Part shown: piece after piece, positions 52,667 to 60,297 of the stretch
How the letters are laid out: each line of letters starts with the position of its first letter
Numbering within the stretch: the stretch's first letter is position 1
Source of the DNA: Blastopirellula sp.
GTDB taxonomy: Bacteria > Planctomycetota > Planctomycetia > Pirellulales > Pirellulaceae
DNA length: 64,000 nt
Reading direction: 5' to 3'
Assembly (NCBI GenBank): GCA_002733575.1
Contig: NVWB01000006.1
Location: 11,577 to 75,576, forward strand
Program-made: the position numbers and the translations under genes
The notes under the pieces: model-generated
Told to the model about the DNA's origin: nothing
Seen by the model: only the letters and a program-made list of their open reading frames with translations
Database searches by the model: none

Positions 52667-53278
52667 TTACGGTGCGGTATCGTGTCCAGAGTGACATTCA
52701 AAACAGGTGTTGAAGGCCAAAGGTTCATCGGCCCCTTGCTCTTCTAAATGGTTGTCTACATGGCCGACCACAGTAATGATGCTTTGGAAATCTTCAGGCA
52801 TGCCAACCACTCGTTCGTGGCAAGACAAGCAAACCGTTTTGTGTTCGGTGGTAAGTAGGTCATGCTTAGCAAATGCTGCGGCCATAGTGGCATTGCCGTC
52901 TGACTCGTCATCCCAGATGTGGGCAACCGGAATCACGGCATTCTCGTTACCGACGGCAGCTTTTGCTAGTTGAACATGTTCAGTGGCGTGTCCATGGCAG
53001 TGAACACAGCTTACCGTGATATGTTTGGCTTCGGCTCGCTCTTCGTGTACTGATTCATGGCATTCATGGCACACATTATCTGCAATGAAACGGATCGAAC
53101 CTTCTGGCTGTAGTTTCAACTCATCAAGCGCCGCTGCACGATAGGGTCCGTATCGACCTTGTAGGTCGCCATAGGTCTCTGGCACCAATTGTTGTTGGAC
53201 AAAGACAAAACCGACGCCACCGGCAATGATGAGCGTCAGCAATATCCAGAGGTGGAGGGTTTCCCATATAAATTTCAC
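52667..53278 (-). CDS. Tetraheme c-type cytochrome (NrfH/NapC-like)
   Basis: The 203-residue protein has an N-terminal signal anchor (about 8-28) and four heme motifs: CHECH (70-74), CVHCH (91-95), CLSCH (150-154) and CFECH (192-196). It is first in a three-gene minus-strand unit, followed by the ferredoxin-like and NrfD subunits (34-base gap, then overlap). The order resembles Nrf/Psr-type quinol-linked electron modules. The start is GTG at 53278 with AGG about 8 bases upstream. Its lower potential partner or terminal acceptor is unknown. An inverted repeat 52 bases upstream may be regulatory. Confidence 0.88.
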   Translation of the reverse strand: MKFIWETLHLWILLTLIIAGGVGFVFVQQQLVPETYGDLQGRYGPYRAAALDELKLQPEGSIRFIADNVCHECHESVHEERAEAKHITVSCVHCHGHATEHVQLAKAAVGNENAVIPVAHIWDDESDGNATMAAAFAKHDLLTTEHKTVCLSCHERVVGMPEDFQSIITVVGHVDNHLEEQGADEPLAFNTCFECHSGHDTAP

Positions 53279-53994
53279 GCGACACCTGTTCTTCTGAACT
53301 TCGCAGATATTAAATACGCAGTACTACCACCGATGTTATTCAAACAAAAATAACATCGGAAGTTAAAGTATAATACACAGCGAGCGATTGTGGCATGATC
53401 AGGCAGGAAATGATCAGACCTTAGATCATAGCAGCGAGTATTTGCACCCTTTTTTGGTCATTTAGAAATATACCAGTCTTTCGGCCAAGGGGATTGGCAT
53501 GGATGGTAACTAGCATTTCTAAGTGAAAACGGAGCCACTCGCGGCACGTATTCTTTTAGTGGATATTGTACACATTATAAAATCGGAATAACTTCCGTTT
53601 CAATATGTCTTCTATTTTAACCTCGCTGACCCTGCTGTGTCTAGCTTGTGATTTATTTTCAGATAACCACGTTGCTTTCTGGCACTAGTAAGAACGAACA
53701 TCTTCCACTCAATAGGACTGGATGATTCATACTACTAGGTAGAAGATTCTTCCATAGTTCTAGCCAGGGTTCAGATTTCAGCATGTTCATGCGTTTCAAC
53801 GGCAAAGAAAGTATTTAGAGATTGAGGATCTTTTATTGCTTTTCTTCCCCCGCTTGTTGTGTGGAAGCCAGAATTCTCAGTCAATCTACCCGAAAAATCG
53901 TAAAAATCGATACAGGCGTTATCTCTTATCGCCGATATAGATAGTGAGATAGTCAATTAACCTCTTAATGCTAGCAAGTGAGTTCATCGCAATC
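53279..53994. other. Intergenic 716 bp upstream of the electron-transfer unit
   Basis: This is the longest non-repeat gap in the window. It must contain the promoter of the cytochrome unit and that of the 53995 gene. Notable are the perfect 11-bp inverted repeat 53330-53359 and a smaller atgatc/gatcat pair (53410-53429). No convincing open frame was found; an ORF on the minus strand near 53771-53956 lacks any support. Confidence 0.5.
53330..53359. promoter_or_regulatory. Perfect inverted repeat upstream of the cytochrome operon
   Basis: ccgatgttatt (53330-53340) and aataacatcgg (53349-53359) with an 8-base loop, 52 bases before the GTG start of the cytochrome gene. It has no T-run, so it looks like an operator or 5' UTR hairpin rather than a terminator. 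Confidence 0.5.
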
Positions 53995-54762
53995 ATGTGG
54001 TGCGATCAGTGTCGTCAAGATGTTCCCGGAATTGCATCCCCAGAAGCGGATGGTGGCTTCCAGTGCGCAAAGTGTAACAACCTCTTGAACGCCAGTTTCA
54101 TTAAGCCAAAATCTCAAAAAAACGTCGCTGACGATCAAGCAGCAGACATAAAAAAGACGCTTCCATTTCAATTTGATACCTGGAAACTACAAGACGACAT
54201 TGCCCGAGTCGATCGCATCCTTGATTCATTAGGTACGCCTGAGCAAGCAGAAACGGCGTCACACTCTACGCCCAACAATCAGCAGCAGTCGGCCAGTAAC
54301 GCTGCGACTTCATCGATGCAAACCGCCAGAAAACCACGAGCAACTGAGCGTCCCAAAGGTTCTTTCATCTCCTGGTTCGCACTTTCCTTCGGTTGCATCG
54401 CTTTGGTTTGTGGCTTGGTACTACTCACTTGGTCGCTAGTTGGTGCCAGGGCCGAACTTTGGAACTTGGGGCTACCACTCACAATCATCGGCCAGGCAGG
54501 ACTGCTGATTGGGCTCGTATTTCAACTCGATGGCATCTGGCAAAACAACCGCAAAACACAAAACTATCTCGAAGAACTCGAAGACGAACTACAACAATTG
54601 CATCACACCACGAAGCTGATGAACACGACCCAAGGTCAAAGTTCCCAGTCGTTCTACATGCACATGGCCGAAGGCGCCAGTCCACATCTACTACTGTCCG
54701 ATCTCAAAGGGCAGCTAGATCTACTAGCCGTACAAATGGCCCAAGACCAACAAAAACGCTAG
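53995..54762 (+). CDS. Zinc-ribbon membrane protein, unknown function
   Basis: The 255-residue product starts with a zinc-ribbon-like MWCDQCRQDVPG... FQCAKC (two CxxC pairs), a polar middle rich in Gln, Ser and Asn, two membrane helices (about 125-148 and 155-175) and a C-terminal coiled-coil part (YLEELEDELQQLHHTTKLM). The overall plan is common in planctomycetes. ATG 53995 is taken as the start because the zinc ribbon begins there; a longer frame from 53968 is open. No enzymatic motif. The gene is on the opposite strand from the cytochrome operon, 716 bases away. Confidence 0.62.
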   Translation: MWCDQCRQDVPGIASPEADGGFQCAKCNNLLNASFIKPKSQKNVADDQAADIKKTLPFQFDTWKLQDDIARVDRILDSLGTPEQAETASHSTPNNQQQSASNAATSSMQTARKPRATERPKGSFISWFALSFGCIALVCGLVLLTWSLVGARAELWNLGLPLTIIGQAGLLIGLVFQLDGIWQNNRKTQNYLEELEDELQQLHHTTKLMNTTQGQSSQSFYMHMAEGASPHLLLSDLKGQLDLLAVQMAQDQQKR

Positions 54763-54848
54763 GCCTTTCGTAGGGTACGCTACTTTTTCTACCCTGAACT
54801 ATTGAAATGTGCTTGCAGAGATCCCCTCATCCAACGTACAACATAACC

Positions 54849-54920
54849 TGTAGGTCAGGCTGTGCCTGACGATTGAATTCAAACCAGTTTTGCTCATCGT
54901 CAGGCACAGCCTGACCTACA
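54849..54920. repeat. Interspersed palindrome, family A copy 2
   Basis: Perfect 25-base arms (54849-54873, 54896-54920; core taggtcaggctgtgcctgac) with a 22-base loop. Nearly the same as 3148-3223; the arms differ by a few bases. Confidence 0.88.
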
Positions 54921-54957
54921 TCCATTTGAATTACAAACCGCAATAGAGACAATTATC

Positions 54958-55233
54958 ATGGCTGGCAATTACAGCAAACATCAACAGAATATCATCAAAA
55001 ACTATTACGATAACAAAGACGCCATTGCAATTCAAAAACTGCAAGAGAACGTCACTGAGTTATACCTGGCCTCGGGTAAAAAAAGGGCCACGGTTTGGAA
55101 ACGCATCATTGGCCATCTCGAAAAGTTGAACATCAAAAAAGATCAAATCGATCATCTCGTCTCAAAAGATGACGCAACACTGGTTGCCACCCTGCTTGAA
55201 AAAATCATGGCCAAGCAAGATCAAACCAAGTAG
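54958..55233 (+). CDS. Small helical protein, unknown function
   Basis: This 91-residue protein is charged and helical with no signal peptide or cysteines: NYSKHQQNIIKNYYDNKDAI, VTELYLASGKKRATVWKRI, and LEKLNIKKDQIDHLVSKDD. It looks like a conserved single-domain planctomycete protein; I know no function. It lies 16 bases upstream of the iron alcohol dehydrogenase gene and so may share a transcript with it. The family A palindrome precedes it. Confidence 0.65.
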   Translation: MAGNYSKHQQNIIKNYYDNKDAIAIQKLQENVTELYLASGKKRATVWKRIIGHLEKLNIKKDQIDHLVSKDDATLVATLLEKIMAKQDQTK

Positions 55234-55249
55234 ATAGAGTACATCAATC

Positions 55250-56455
55250 ATGCCAGACGCTTGGAACTTCTACTCGGCCGGTCAACTGATGTTCGGTCGC
55301 AAGTCAATTGCTCAACTTGGCCGCTGCGCTGTGGAAAATGGCTGGCAAAAAATTGTGATTGTCACCGATCCAATTTTGGCCTCGCTCGGTTTAGTGGATC
55401 GCGTCAAAGCTCCGCTTGAAGCCGCAGGCGTTACGGTTCATGTCTTCGATGGAAGTTGTGCCGAGCCTTCGCTTGAAGTCGTGGCCAACTGCGAGGCGTT
55501 CGCCCAACCGCACCAGCCTGATGCCGTGTTAGGGTTGGGTGGTGGTTCGAATATCGACTTGGCAAAAATGCTGGCCATCTTGCTCACGCATGGCGGCCAG
55601 CCCAGCGATTACTTCAGTTGGAACCAAGTCCCTGGCCCGGTGCTGCCGATCATTGCCGTGCCAACCACGAGCGGAACCGGCAGTGAGGTTTCGCAGTCTT
55701 CGGTGTTGACTGATATTGAAAACCAAATGAAGGTCAGCACACTATCGCAATACCTGCGGCCTCGCCTAGCGGTGGTCGATCCAGAGCTCACAGTAAGCTG
55801 TCCTCCGCAAGTGACCGCCGATAGTGGCATCGATGCACTCACGCACGCGGTCGAAGCCTATCTGGCGACCGATTACAATCAGCTTGAGGTGAATGGAAAC
55901 GAGTCGCAACCGTACTCTGGCAGCAACCCGTTGACCGATACCCTGGCCGAAAAAGCAATTCGTTTAGTCGGCGGTCATCTTAGAACCGCAGTCGCTTCCG
56001 GCGAAGATATCAACGCCCGAGAGCAAATGGCCTTGGCCGCCACACTGGCCGGTCTGGCATTTTCAAACTGCGGTGTCGCAGTGGTTCACGCTTTAGAATA
56101 TCCAATCGGCGGGGCCGTGCATTGCAGTCACGGAGCCGGCAATGGGCTGCTGCTTCCCTATGTGATGCAATTCAACCTGCCGGTTCGGAAAGAAAAACTG
56201 GCCAATATCGCCGGGTGGTTGGGCGTTTCTACAGAAAATCTCACTCCAGTCGAAGCGGCCCAAGCTGCCGTTGATGCGGTGCATCAGCTTAAAAAAGATA
56301 TCGGAATCCCCGAAAAACTTAGGGCTTTCGGCACCACCGCCGAAATGCTGCCCGGCTTTGCAGCAAAATCTATCACCATTAGCCGCCTGATGCTCACCAA
56401 CCCCCGAAAACCAAGCGAAGCCGATCTACTACAGATTTTGCAAGAAGCACTGTAG
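55250..56455 (+). CDS. Iron-containing alcohol dehydrogenase
   Basis: The 401-residue product has the family III Fe-ADH signatures: GGGSNIDLAKMLAILL in the nucleotide-binding domain, PTTSGTGSEVSQ, then the metal site with SGIDALTHAVEAY (Asp and first His), ALEYPIGGAVHCSHGAGNGLLL (quoted in part: GGAVHCSHGAGNG) and the second His pair. Reaction: NAD(P)-dependent oxidation of an alcohol or reduction of an aldehyde; the substrate is not fixed. Length fits. The next gene encodes a sugar-isomerase-type TIM barrel, so a joint role in sugar-alcohol metabolism is possible. ATG 55250 is 16 bases after the preceding stop. Confidence 0.92.
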   Translation: MPDAWNFYSAGQLMFGRKSIAQLGRCAVENGWQKIVIVTDPILASLGLVDRVKAPLEAAGVTVHVFDGSCAEPSLEVVANCEAFAQPHQPDAVLGLGGGSNIDLAKMLAILLTHGGQPSDYFSWNQVPGPVLPIIAVPTTSGTGSEVSQSSVLTDIENQMKVSTLSQYLRPRLAVVDPELTVSCPPQVTADSGIDALTHAVEAYLATDYNQLEVNGNESQPYSGSNPLTDTLAEKAIRLVGGHLRTAVASGEDINAREQMALAATLAGLAFSNCGVAVVHALEYPIGGAVHCSHGAGNGLLLPYVMQFNLPVRKEKLANIAGWLGVSTENLTPVEAAQAAVDAVHQLKKDIGIPEKLRAFGTTAEMLPGFAAKSITISRLMLTNPRKPSEADLLQILQEAL

Positions 56456-56765
56456 AATGTGTGCTTGGCTGGTGAAGAGTCAGGGTGGCCGCGATGTCGA
56501 TTTTGGAGATCGCACGCCACTCGATCACGCTTATCCAAAACGACGTCGGGGTCGACGCTAGTCGATCAGAGGTTAGAGGGGCATCCATTTGAATTCGGTG
56601 AATTCTTGACCGCTGTAACCTCCGATGGCCTTCGGCCACACCGACGACGTTCCGAATACGGTTGTTCCAGAAGCACAGCCAACTCCGGAATCGTCATCGC
56701 TGCCACCCAATGTTAAAATAGTTACAAACATACAAACTCCTCACTTACAACAAAAAACAAACAAC
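56456..56765. other. Intergenic 310 bp; nothing firmly recognised
   Basis: Lies between the alcohol dehydrogenase gene and the sugar isomerase gene. Several frames are open on both strands but none has coding character or a good ribosome site. A Gly/Ser/Asp-type translation on the minus strand near 56640-56700 was considered and not adopted. It probably contains the isomerase promoter. Confidence 0.4.
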
Positions 56766-57584
56766 ATGAAATACGGCATCTGTAACGAAACTTACGTCGA
56801 CTGGCCTTTTGCAAAAGCGTTTGCTCATGCGTCTGCCACTGGCTATACCGGCATTGAGTTGGCTCCGTTTACCATCGAAAAAAGTGCGTACAACATCTCT
56901 GCTGAAAAGCGGGCCGAAGTTCGCCAGCAAGCCGAAGACGCAGAGCTCGAAGTGATCGGGCTACACTGGCTACTGGCCCATACCGAAGGCTATTACCTGA
57001 CCACGCCAGACGATGAAGTTCGCAGCAACACCAGCGATTACTTCTGCGAACTGGCCCGGCTCTGCCGCGATGTGGGCGGAACCGTGTTGGTACTCGGCAG
57101 CCCTGTTCAGCGGAACTTATTGCCCGGCGTTTCACATGCACAAGCGATGGAACTTGCGGCCAACTGCTTAAAGAAAGCCATGCCGACACTAGAAGAGTGC
57201 GGTGTCACGTTGGCCCTCGAACCACTGGGACCAGCCGAAGGTGATTTTTTGAATACCGCCGAGTTGGGCGTTGAACTGATGCAGATGATTGACTCGCCCA
57301 ACTGCCAGTTGCACTTAGACGTCAAAGCAATGTCGAGCGAAGAGAAATCGATCCCAGATATCATCCGCGACTGCGCCCCACACATTGCCCACTTCCACGC
57401 CAACGACCCGAACAAACTCGGCCCCGGCATGGGCGAAGTTGACTTCGTGCCCATCTTCCAAGCGTTGAAAGAAATCAACTACAACAACTGGGTCTCAGTT
57501 GAAGTGTTTGATTATGAACCTGGGGTCGATACGTTAGTTGGTGGGAGTATGCAGTACATGAAAGAAGTGGAAGCGAAGCTTTAG
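56766..57584 (+). CDS. Sugar phosphate isomerase/epimerase-like TIM-barrel protein
   Basis: The 272-residue product begins MKYGICNETYVDWPFAKAF and shows the AP-endonuclease-2 barrel: GYTGIELAPFTIEKSAY, LEVIGLHWLLAHTEGYY, GTVLVLGSPVQRN, LALEPLGPAEGDFLNT with metal Glu, LDVKAMSSEE with Asp, IAHFHANDPNKLGPG with His and Asp, and WVSVEVFDYEPG with the last Glu. It is a second homologue of the barrel at 28009-28845, but the two are clearly different in sequence. ATG 56766 was chosen since homology begins there; the frame extends 47 codons upstream with no match. Function in sugar metabolism is likely but unspecified. Confidence 0.85.
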   Translation: MKYGICNETYVDWPFAKAFAHASATGYTGIELAPFTIEKSAYNISAEKRAEVRQQAEDAELEVIGLHWLLAHTEGYYLTTPDDEVRSNTSDYFCELARLCRDVGGTVLVLGSPVQRNLLPGVSHAQAMELAANCLKKAMPTLEECGVTLALEPLGPAEGDFLNTAELGVELMQMIDSPNCQLHLDVKAMSSEEKSIPDIIRDCAPHIAHFHANDPNKLGPGMGEVDFVPIFQALKEINYNNWVSVEVFDYEPGVDTLVGGSMQYMKEVEAKL

Positions 57585-57596
57585 TTGGATTCTCCA

Positions 57597-57771
57597 TCGT
57601 GTGCCACTGGCTTCGCCAGTGTGAAGTGCAGTGAACCCTTGAAATCAATTTGCCATTAAAATTGAGAACCAGGCTTTTGAAAGAAGCAATAGACACGCAA
57701 GCTGATTACAACCGATAATATTCGCACACAATAAAATTACACTTCACACTGGCAAAGCCAGTGGCACACGA
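57597..57771. repeat. Long inverted repeat, family F
   Basis: Arms 57597-57628 and 57740-57771 are near-perfect 32-base reverse complements (tgtgccactggcttcgccag). Each arm also contains a small actggc/gccagt hairpin. The 111-base spacer has no gene. A shorter relative lies at 19077-19101. Confidence 0.8.
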
Positions 57772-57780
57772 GAATACATC

Positions 57781-57805
57781 ATCGTCAGGCACAGCCTGAC
57801 CTACA
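57781..57805. repeat. Family A palindrome, single arm
   Basis: atcgtcaggcacagcctgacctaca here matches the right arm of the 54849-54920 palindrome perfectly; the other arm is missing. It sits 10 bases after the family F element. Confidence 0.8.
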
Positions 57806-57844
57806 AATCAAATTGATTCCATCGGGCGATCCCCGAGACAAAAC

Positions 57845-58639
57845 ATGAAACAATACTTAGACTTAATGCGGCAGATCGTTGACACTGGAACTTCTAAAGA
57901 AGACCGGACTGGGACTGGCACCAAGAGTATCTTTGGGCATCAGATGCGGTTTGATCTTTCGCACGGTTTTCCGGTGGTGACGACCAAAAAACTGCATCTG
58001 CGGTCGATTATTCATGAACTGCTGTGGTTTCTGCAAGGCGATACCAACATTGGTTACTTGAAAGAAAACAAAGTCCGCATCTGGGACGCATGGGCCGATG
58101 AAGATGGCAACCTGGGCCCGATCTATGGGCACCAGTGGCGGAACTGGCCGACGCCGGATGGCGGAACCATCGATCAGATTTCGCAGTTGATCGAACAAAT
58201 TAAAACCAATCCTGATTCACGGCGTTTGATTGTCTCGGCCTGGAATGTGGCTGATGTGCCCAACATGGCCTTGCCGCCGTGTCATTTGTTGTTTCAATTT
58301 TATGTGGCCAATGGCAAACTTTCTTGCCAACTTTATCAGCGAAGTGCCGACGTGTTTCTTGGCGTGCCGTTTAACATTGCTTCGTACGCATTATTGACGA
58401 TGATGGTGGCCCAAGTCACCGGGCTAGAGCCAGGCGAATTCGTTCATACCTTCGGCGATGCCCATTTGTATTCGAATCACATGGAGCAGACCGAGTTGCA
58501 ATTGTCGCGTGAAATTCGCAGTTTGCCGACAATGAAAATCAACCCTGATGTGAATAGCATCTTCGATTTCAAGATCGAAGACTTTGAACTAATCGGCTAC
58601 GATCCTCACCCGCACATTTCGGCACCAGTGGCAGTATAA
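57845..58639 (+). CDS. thyA: Thymidylate synthase
   Basis: ThyA makes dTMP from dUMP using methylene-tetrahydrofolate. The 264-residue product has [50 protein letters not shown], the nucleophilic Cys 146 in [31 protein letters not shown], and the end [15 protein letters not shown]. The length matches E. coli ThyA (264). folA follows with 3 bases between, giving a classic thyA-folA unit that recycles the folate oxidised by ThyA. Together with glyA this closes the thymidylate cycle in one window. Confidence 0.98.
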   Translation: MKQYLDLMRQIVDTGTSKEDRTGTGTKSIFGHQMRFDLSHGFPVVTTKKLHLRSIIHELLWFLQGDTNIGYLKENKVRIWDAWADEDGNLGPIYGHQWRNWPTPDGGTIDQISQLIEQIKTNPDSRRLIVSAWNVADVPNMALPPCHLLFQFYVANGKLSCQLYQRSADVFLGVPFNIASYALLTMMVAQVTGLEPGEFVHTFGDAHLYSNHMEQTELQLSREIRSLPTMKINPDVNSIFDFKIEDFELIGYDPHPHISAPVAV

Positions 58640-58642
58640 CCT

Positions 58643-59134
58643 ATGAAAATTTCATTGATTGTGGCCCAGAGCGAAAACCGTGTGATTGGCCGCAACGGCG
58701 ATATGCCCTGGCGTTTGTCGTCAGACTTAAAGCGGTTCAAAAGCATCACCATGGGCCATCATATTGTGATGGGCCGTAAAACCTACGAATCGATCGGAAG
58801 ACTCCTGCCAGGCCGTACCACAGTGATAATCACTCGCCAGCCTGACTATCAAGTGGAAGGGGCCGTGATTGCCGACAGCCTAGATTCGGCCATCGAACAA
58901 GCGGCCGGAGACGACGAGCTATTTATCGTCGGTGGCGGACAAATCTACGCCTCATCGTTGGCACAAGCCAACAAAATCTACCAGACCCGGGTGCATACCG
59001 AAATCAACGATGGCGATACGTTCTTTCCTGAAGTCGATTGGACGCAGTGGAATAAAGTTCACGCCGAAGAAATTGCGGCGGATGAGAAGAATGACTTTGA
59101 GACGACGTATGAAGTTTGGGAGCGGGGTAACTGA
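58643..59134 (+). CDS. folA: Dihydrofolate reductase
   Basis: DHFR reduces dihydrofolate to tetrahydrofolate with NADPH. The 163-residue product starts ISLIVAQSENRVIGRNGDMPW with the nucleotide and substrate loop, then DLKRFKSITMGHHIVMGRKT, SIGRLLPGRTTVIITRQ and FIVGGGQIYAS, ending with a strand DGDTFFPEVDWTQW. The position usually Asp 27 in E. coli (proton donor) reads Asp in SSDLKRF. Located 3 bases after thyA, so translationally coupled. The GGGQ loop is typical. Confidence 0.97.
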   Translation: MKISLIVAQSENRVIGRNGDMPWRLSSDLKRFKSITMGHHIVMGRKTYESIGRLLPGRTTVIITRQPDYQVEGAVIADSLDSAIEQAAGDDELFIVGGGQIYASSLAQANKIYQTRVHTEINDGDTFFPEVDWTQWNKVHAEEIAADEKNDFETTYEVWERGN

Positions 59135-59170
59135 TTGCTCGCCCCTTGGCTTAACTATAAGCTTCCTTGT

Positions 59171-59521
59171 TCAACGCTTGTCGAAAAGTAGCTTTGACTC
59201 TGGAAATTTTGATTGAAGTAGTCTTTGGAAATCATCAATACTTTCCTGTAATCCGTATACTGAGAGAAGTGAGACATATTCACGGTAGTCTGGTTCAAAC
59301 CAGAATTCCTCTGGAGGACTAGATGCAGAGCAGAAGAGTGGGTCTTCATTCTTGTATAGTCGGCACTCCTCGTACCTATTTGAACGATCAATATAGTACT
59401 CTCCCCAATAGTCACTAGATCTTCCTTCAAATTGTAATGAGAAATCTACAGAGAGTCGATTTGCTAATCTATCGAGATCATCTTCTATGAATCCAAAAAG
59501 TCGTGAATGAAGGTCTGTCAT
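59171..59521 (-). CDS. Small acidic protein, unknown function
   Basis: The 116-residue protein is acidic and has no signal peptide. Readable stretches are LHSRLFGFIEDDLDRLANRL, SDYWGEYYIDRSNRYEECRL and EEFWFEPDYREYVSLLSVYG. Acidic, solitary, single-domain proteins of this size with aromatic YWGEYY patches are often toxin-immunity proteins, but I do not recognise a named family and there is no toxin gene here. It converges on folA (36-base gap between their ends) and lies downstream of a small membrane protein on the same strand. ATG 59521. Confidence 0.5.
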   Translation of the reverse strand: MTDLHSRLFGFIEDDLDRLANRLSVDFSLQFEGRSSDYWGEYYIDRSNRYEECRLYKNEDPLFCSASSPPEEFWFEPDYREYVSLLSVYGLQESIDDFQRLLQSKFPESKLLFDKR

Positions 59522-59561
59522 TTATGAGTATCTCTTTTATATTTACAAAAAACTCCAATAG

Positions 59562-59816
59562 TCATTCTCTGGGAACACTATGAGGAATCAGTATCAATAA
59601 AAATGCACCAGCGAACAGTCCAATTAACCCACCAATGATTAATCCATTACGTGACGGCTTCATATCATAACCCAAGCTAATGCCTGGAATGATCCAAGCT
59701 AAGAAGTAGATAATCGAACTTGCGACAAGCGACTCTAAAGGAATTGCCCGATACAACATGCAAAGCACAGCAACACCTGCTGTAACGGATAATAAGGACC
59801 GAATGCTAAACTGCAT
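59562..59816 (-). CDS. Small membrane protein overlapping the cREC gene
   Basis: The 84-residue protein starts MQFSIRSLLSVTAGVAVLCM, the FSIRxLL type of planctomycete membrane N-terminus, and contains three hydrophobic segments (about 8-22, 31-48 and 61-78). The ATG at 59816 lies inside the last codons of the cREC-like gene (11-base overlap), so the two are translationally coupled. The longer frame starting at 59891 would run further into that gene and is less likely. Unknown function. Confidence 0.62.
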   Translation of the reverse strand: MQFSIRSLLSVTAGVAVLCMLYRAIPLESLVASSIIYFLAWIIPGISLGYDMKPSRNGLIIGGLIGLFAGAFLLILIPHSVPRE

Positions 59817-60255
59817 GGTTGTCAGCTTCTGTTGATAACAACTCACAAACCCTCTTCTTCCAACTTTGATGAATCCATAGCACATCTTCATAGGGAGCTA
59901 CATAATCGACTTCCCAGTTGTTTTCTTCTAACGATTCTATCATTGTGGGGCGTGCATAAGTGTTCGTCGTATGGATCAGAACAGGACACACAGGAGTTTT
60001 GTTGGAGAGGAAGTTGGTTACATCTCGCCCATCACCTGGGTCAATTCGCTTATCTTCTTCGATAATATCTGCACCAAGATCATGATCTAAGCAGATTAAA
60101 ACGCAGCATTCTAGATTCTCTTCCAACCAAGCATTTATTTCAGGAGCTTTACTGAAGAGCACTGTCTCTAGATGCGGAAATAATTCCTTGAGAAGCGGAA
60201 GCATGACTTGCACGCGATCAATTTCATCTTCCAGGATAGCAATCGTGTTTCTCAT
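59806..60255 (-). CDS. cREC-like (cyclic-phosphate processing receiver) domain protein
   Basis: The 149-residue single-domain protein resembles the receiver-like cREC family: AILEDEIDRVQVMLPLLKE at the acidic pocket, LICLDHDLGADIIEEDKR, then GDGRDVTNFLSNKTPVCPVLIHTTN (in part: GDGRDVTNFL) and a closing WEVDYVAP. cREC domains are found in RNA-repair and NAD-related contexts and are thought to act on cyclic phosphates rather than in phosphorelay. No kinase is nearby. ATG 60255 (M4 of the longer GTG frame) is preferred. It overlaps the downstream membrane protein, giving a receiver-membrane pair. Confidence 0.7.
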   Translation of the reverse strand: MRNTIAILEDEIDRVQVMLPLLKELFPHLETVLFSKAPEINAWLEENLECCVLICLDHDLGADIIEEDKRIDPGDGRDVTNFLSNKTPVCPVLIHTTNTYARPTMIESLEENNWEVDYVAPYEDVLWIHQSWKKRVCELLSTEADNHAV

Positions 60256-60297
60256 GTGTACCACATCTTATGATCAGAGGATTTAGCCAACGCCTTA

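Noticed and set aside
53395-53430. FNR/CRP-type site before the cytochrome operon
   Set aside because: The atgatc/gatcat pair has an 8-base spacer and does not fit TTGAT-N4-ATCAA.
53771-53956. Minus-strand frame of 61 codons in the 716-bp gap
   Set aside because: No ribosome site, no similarity that I know, weak codon use.
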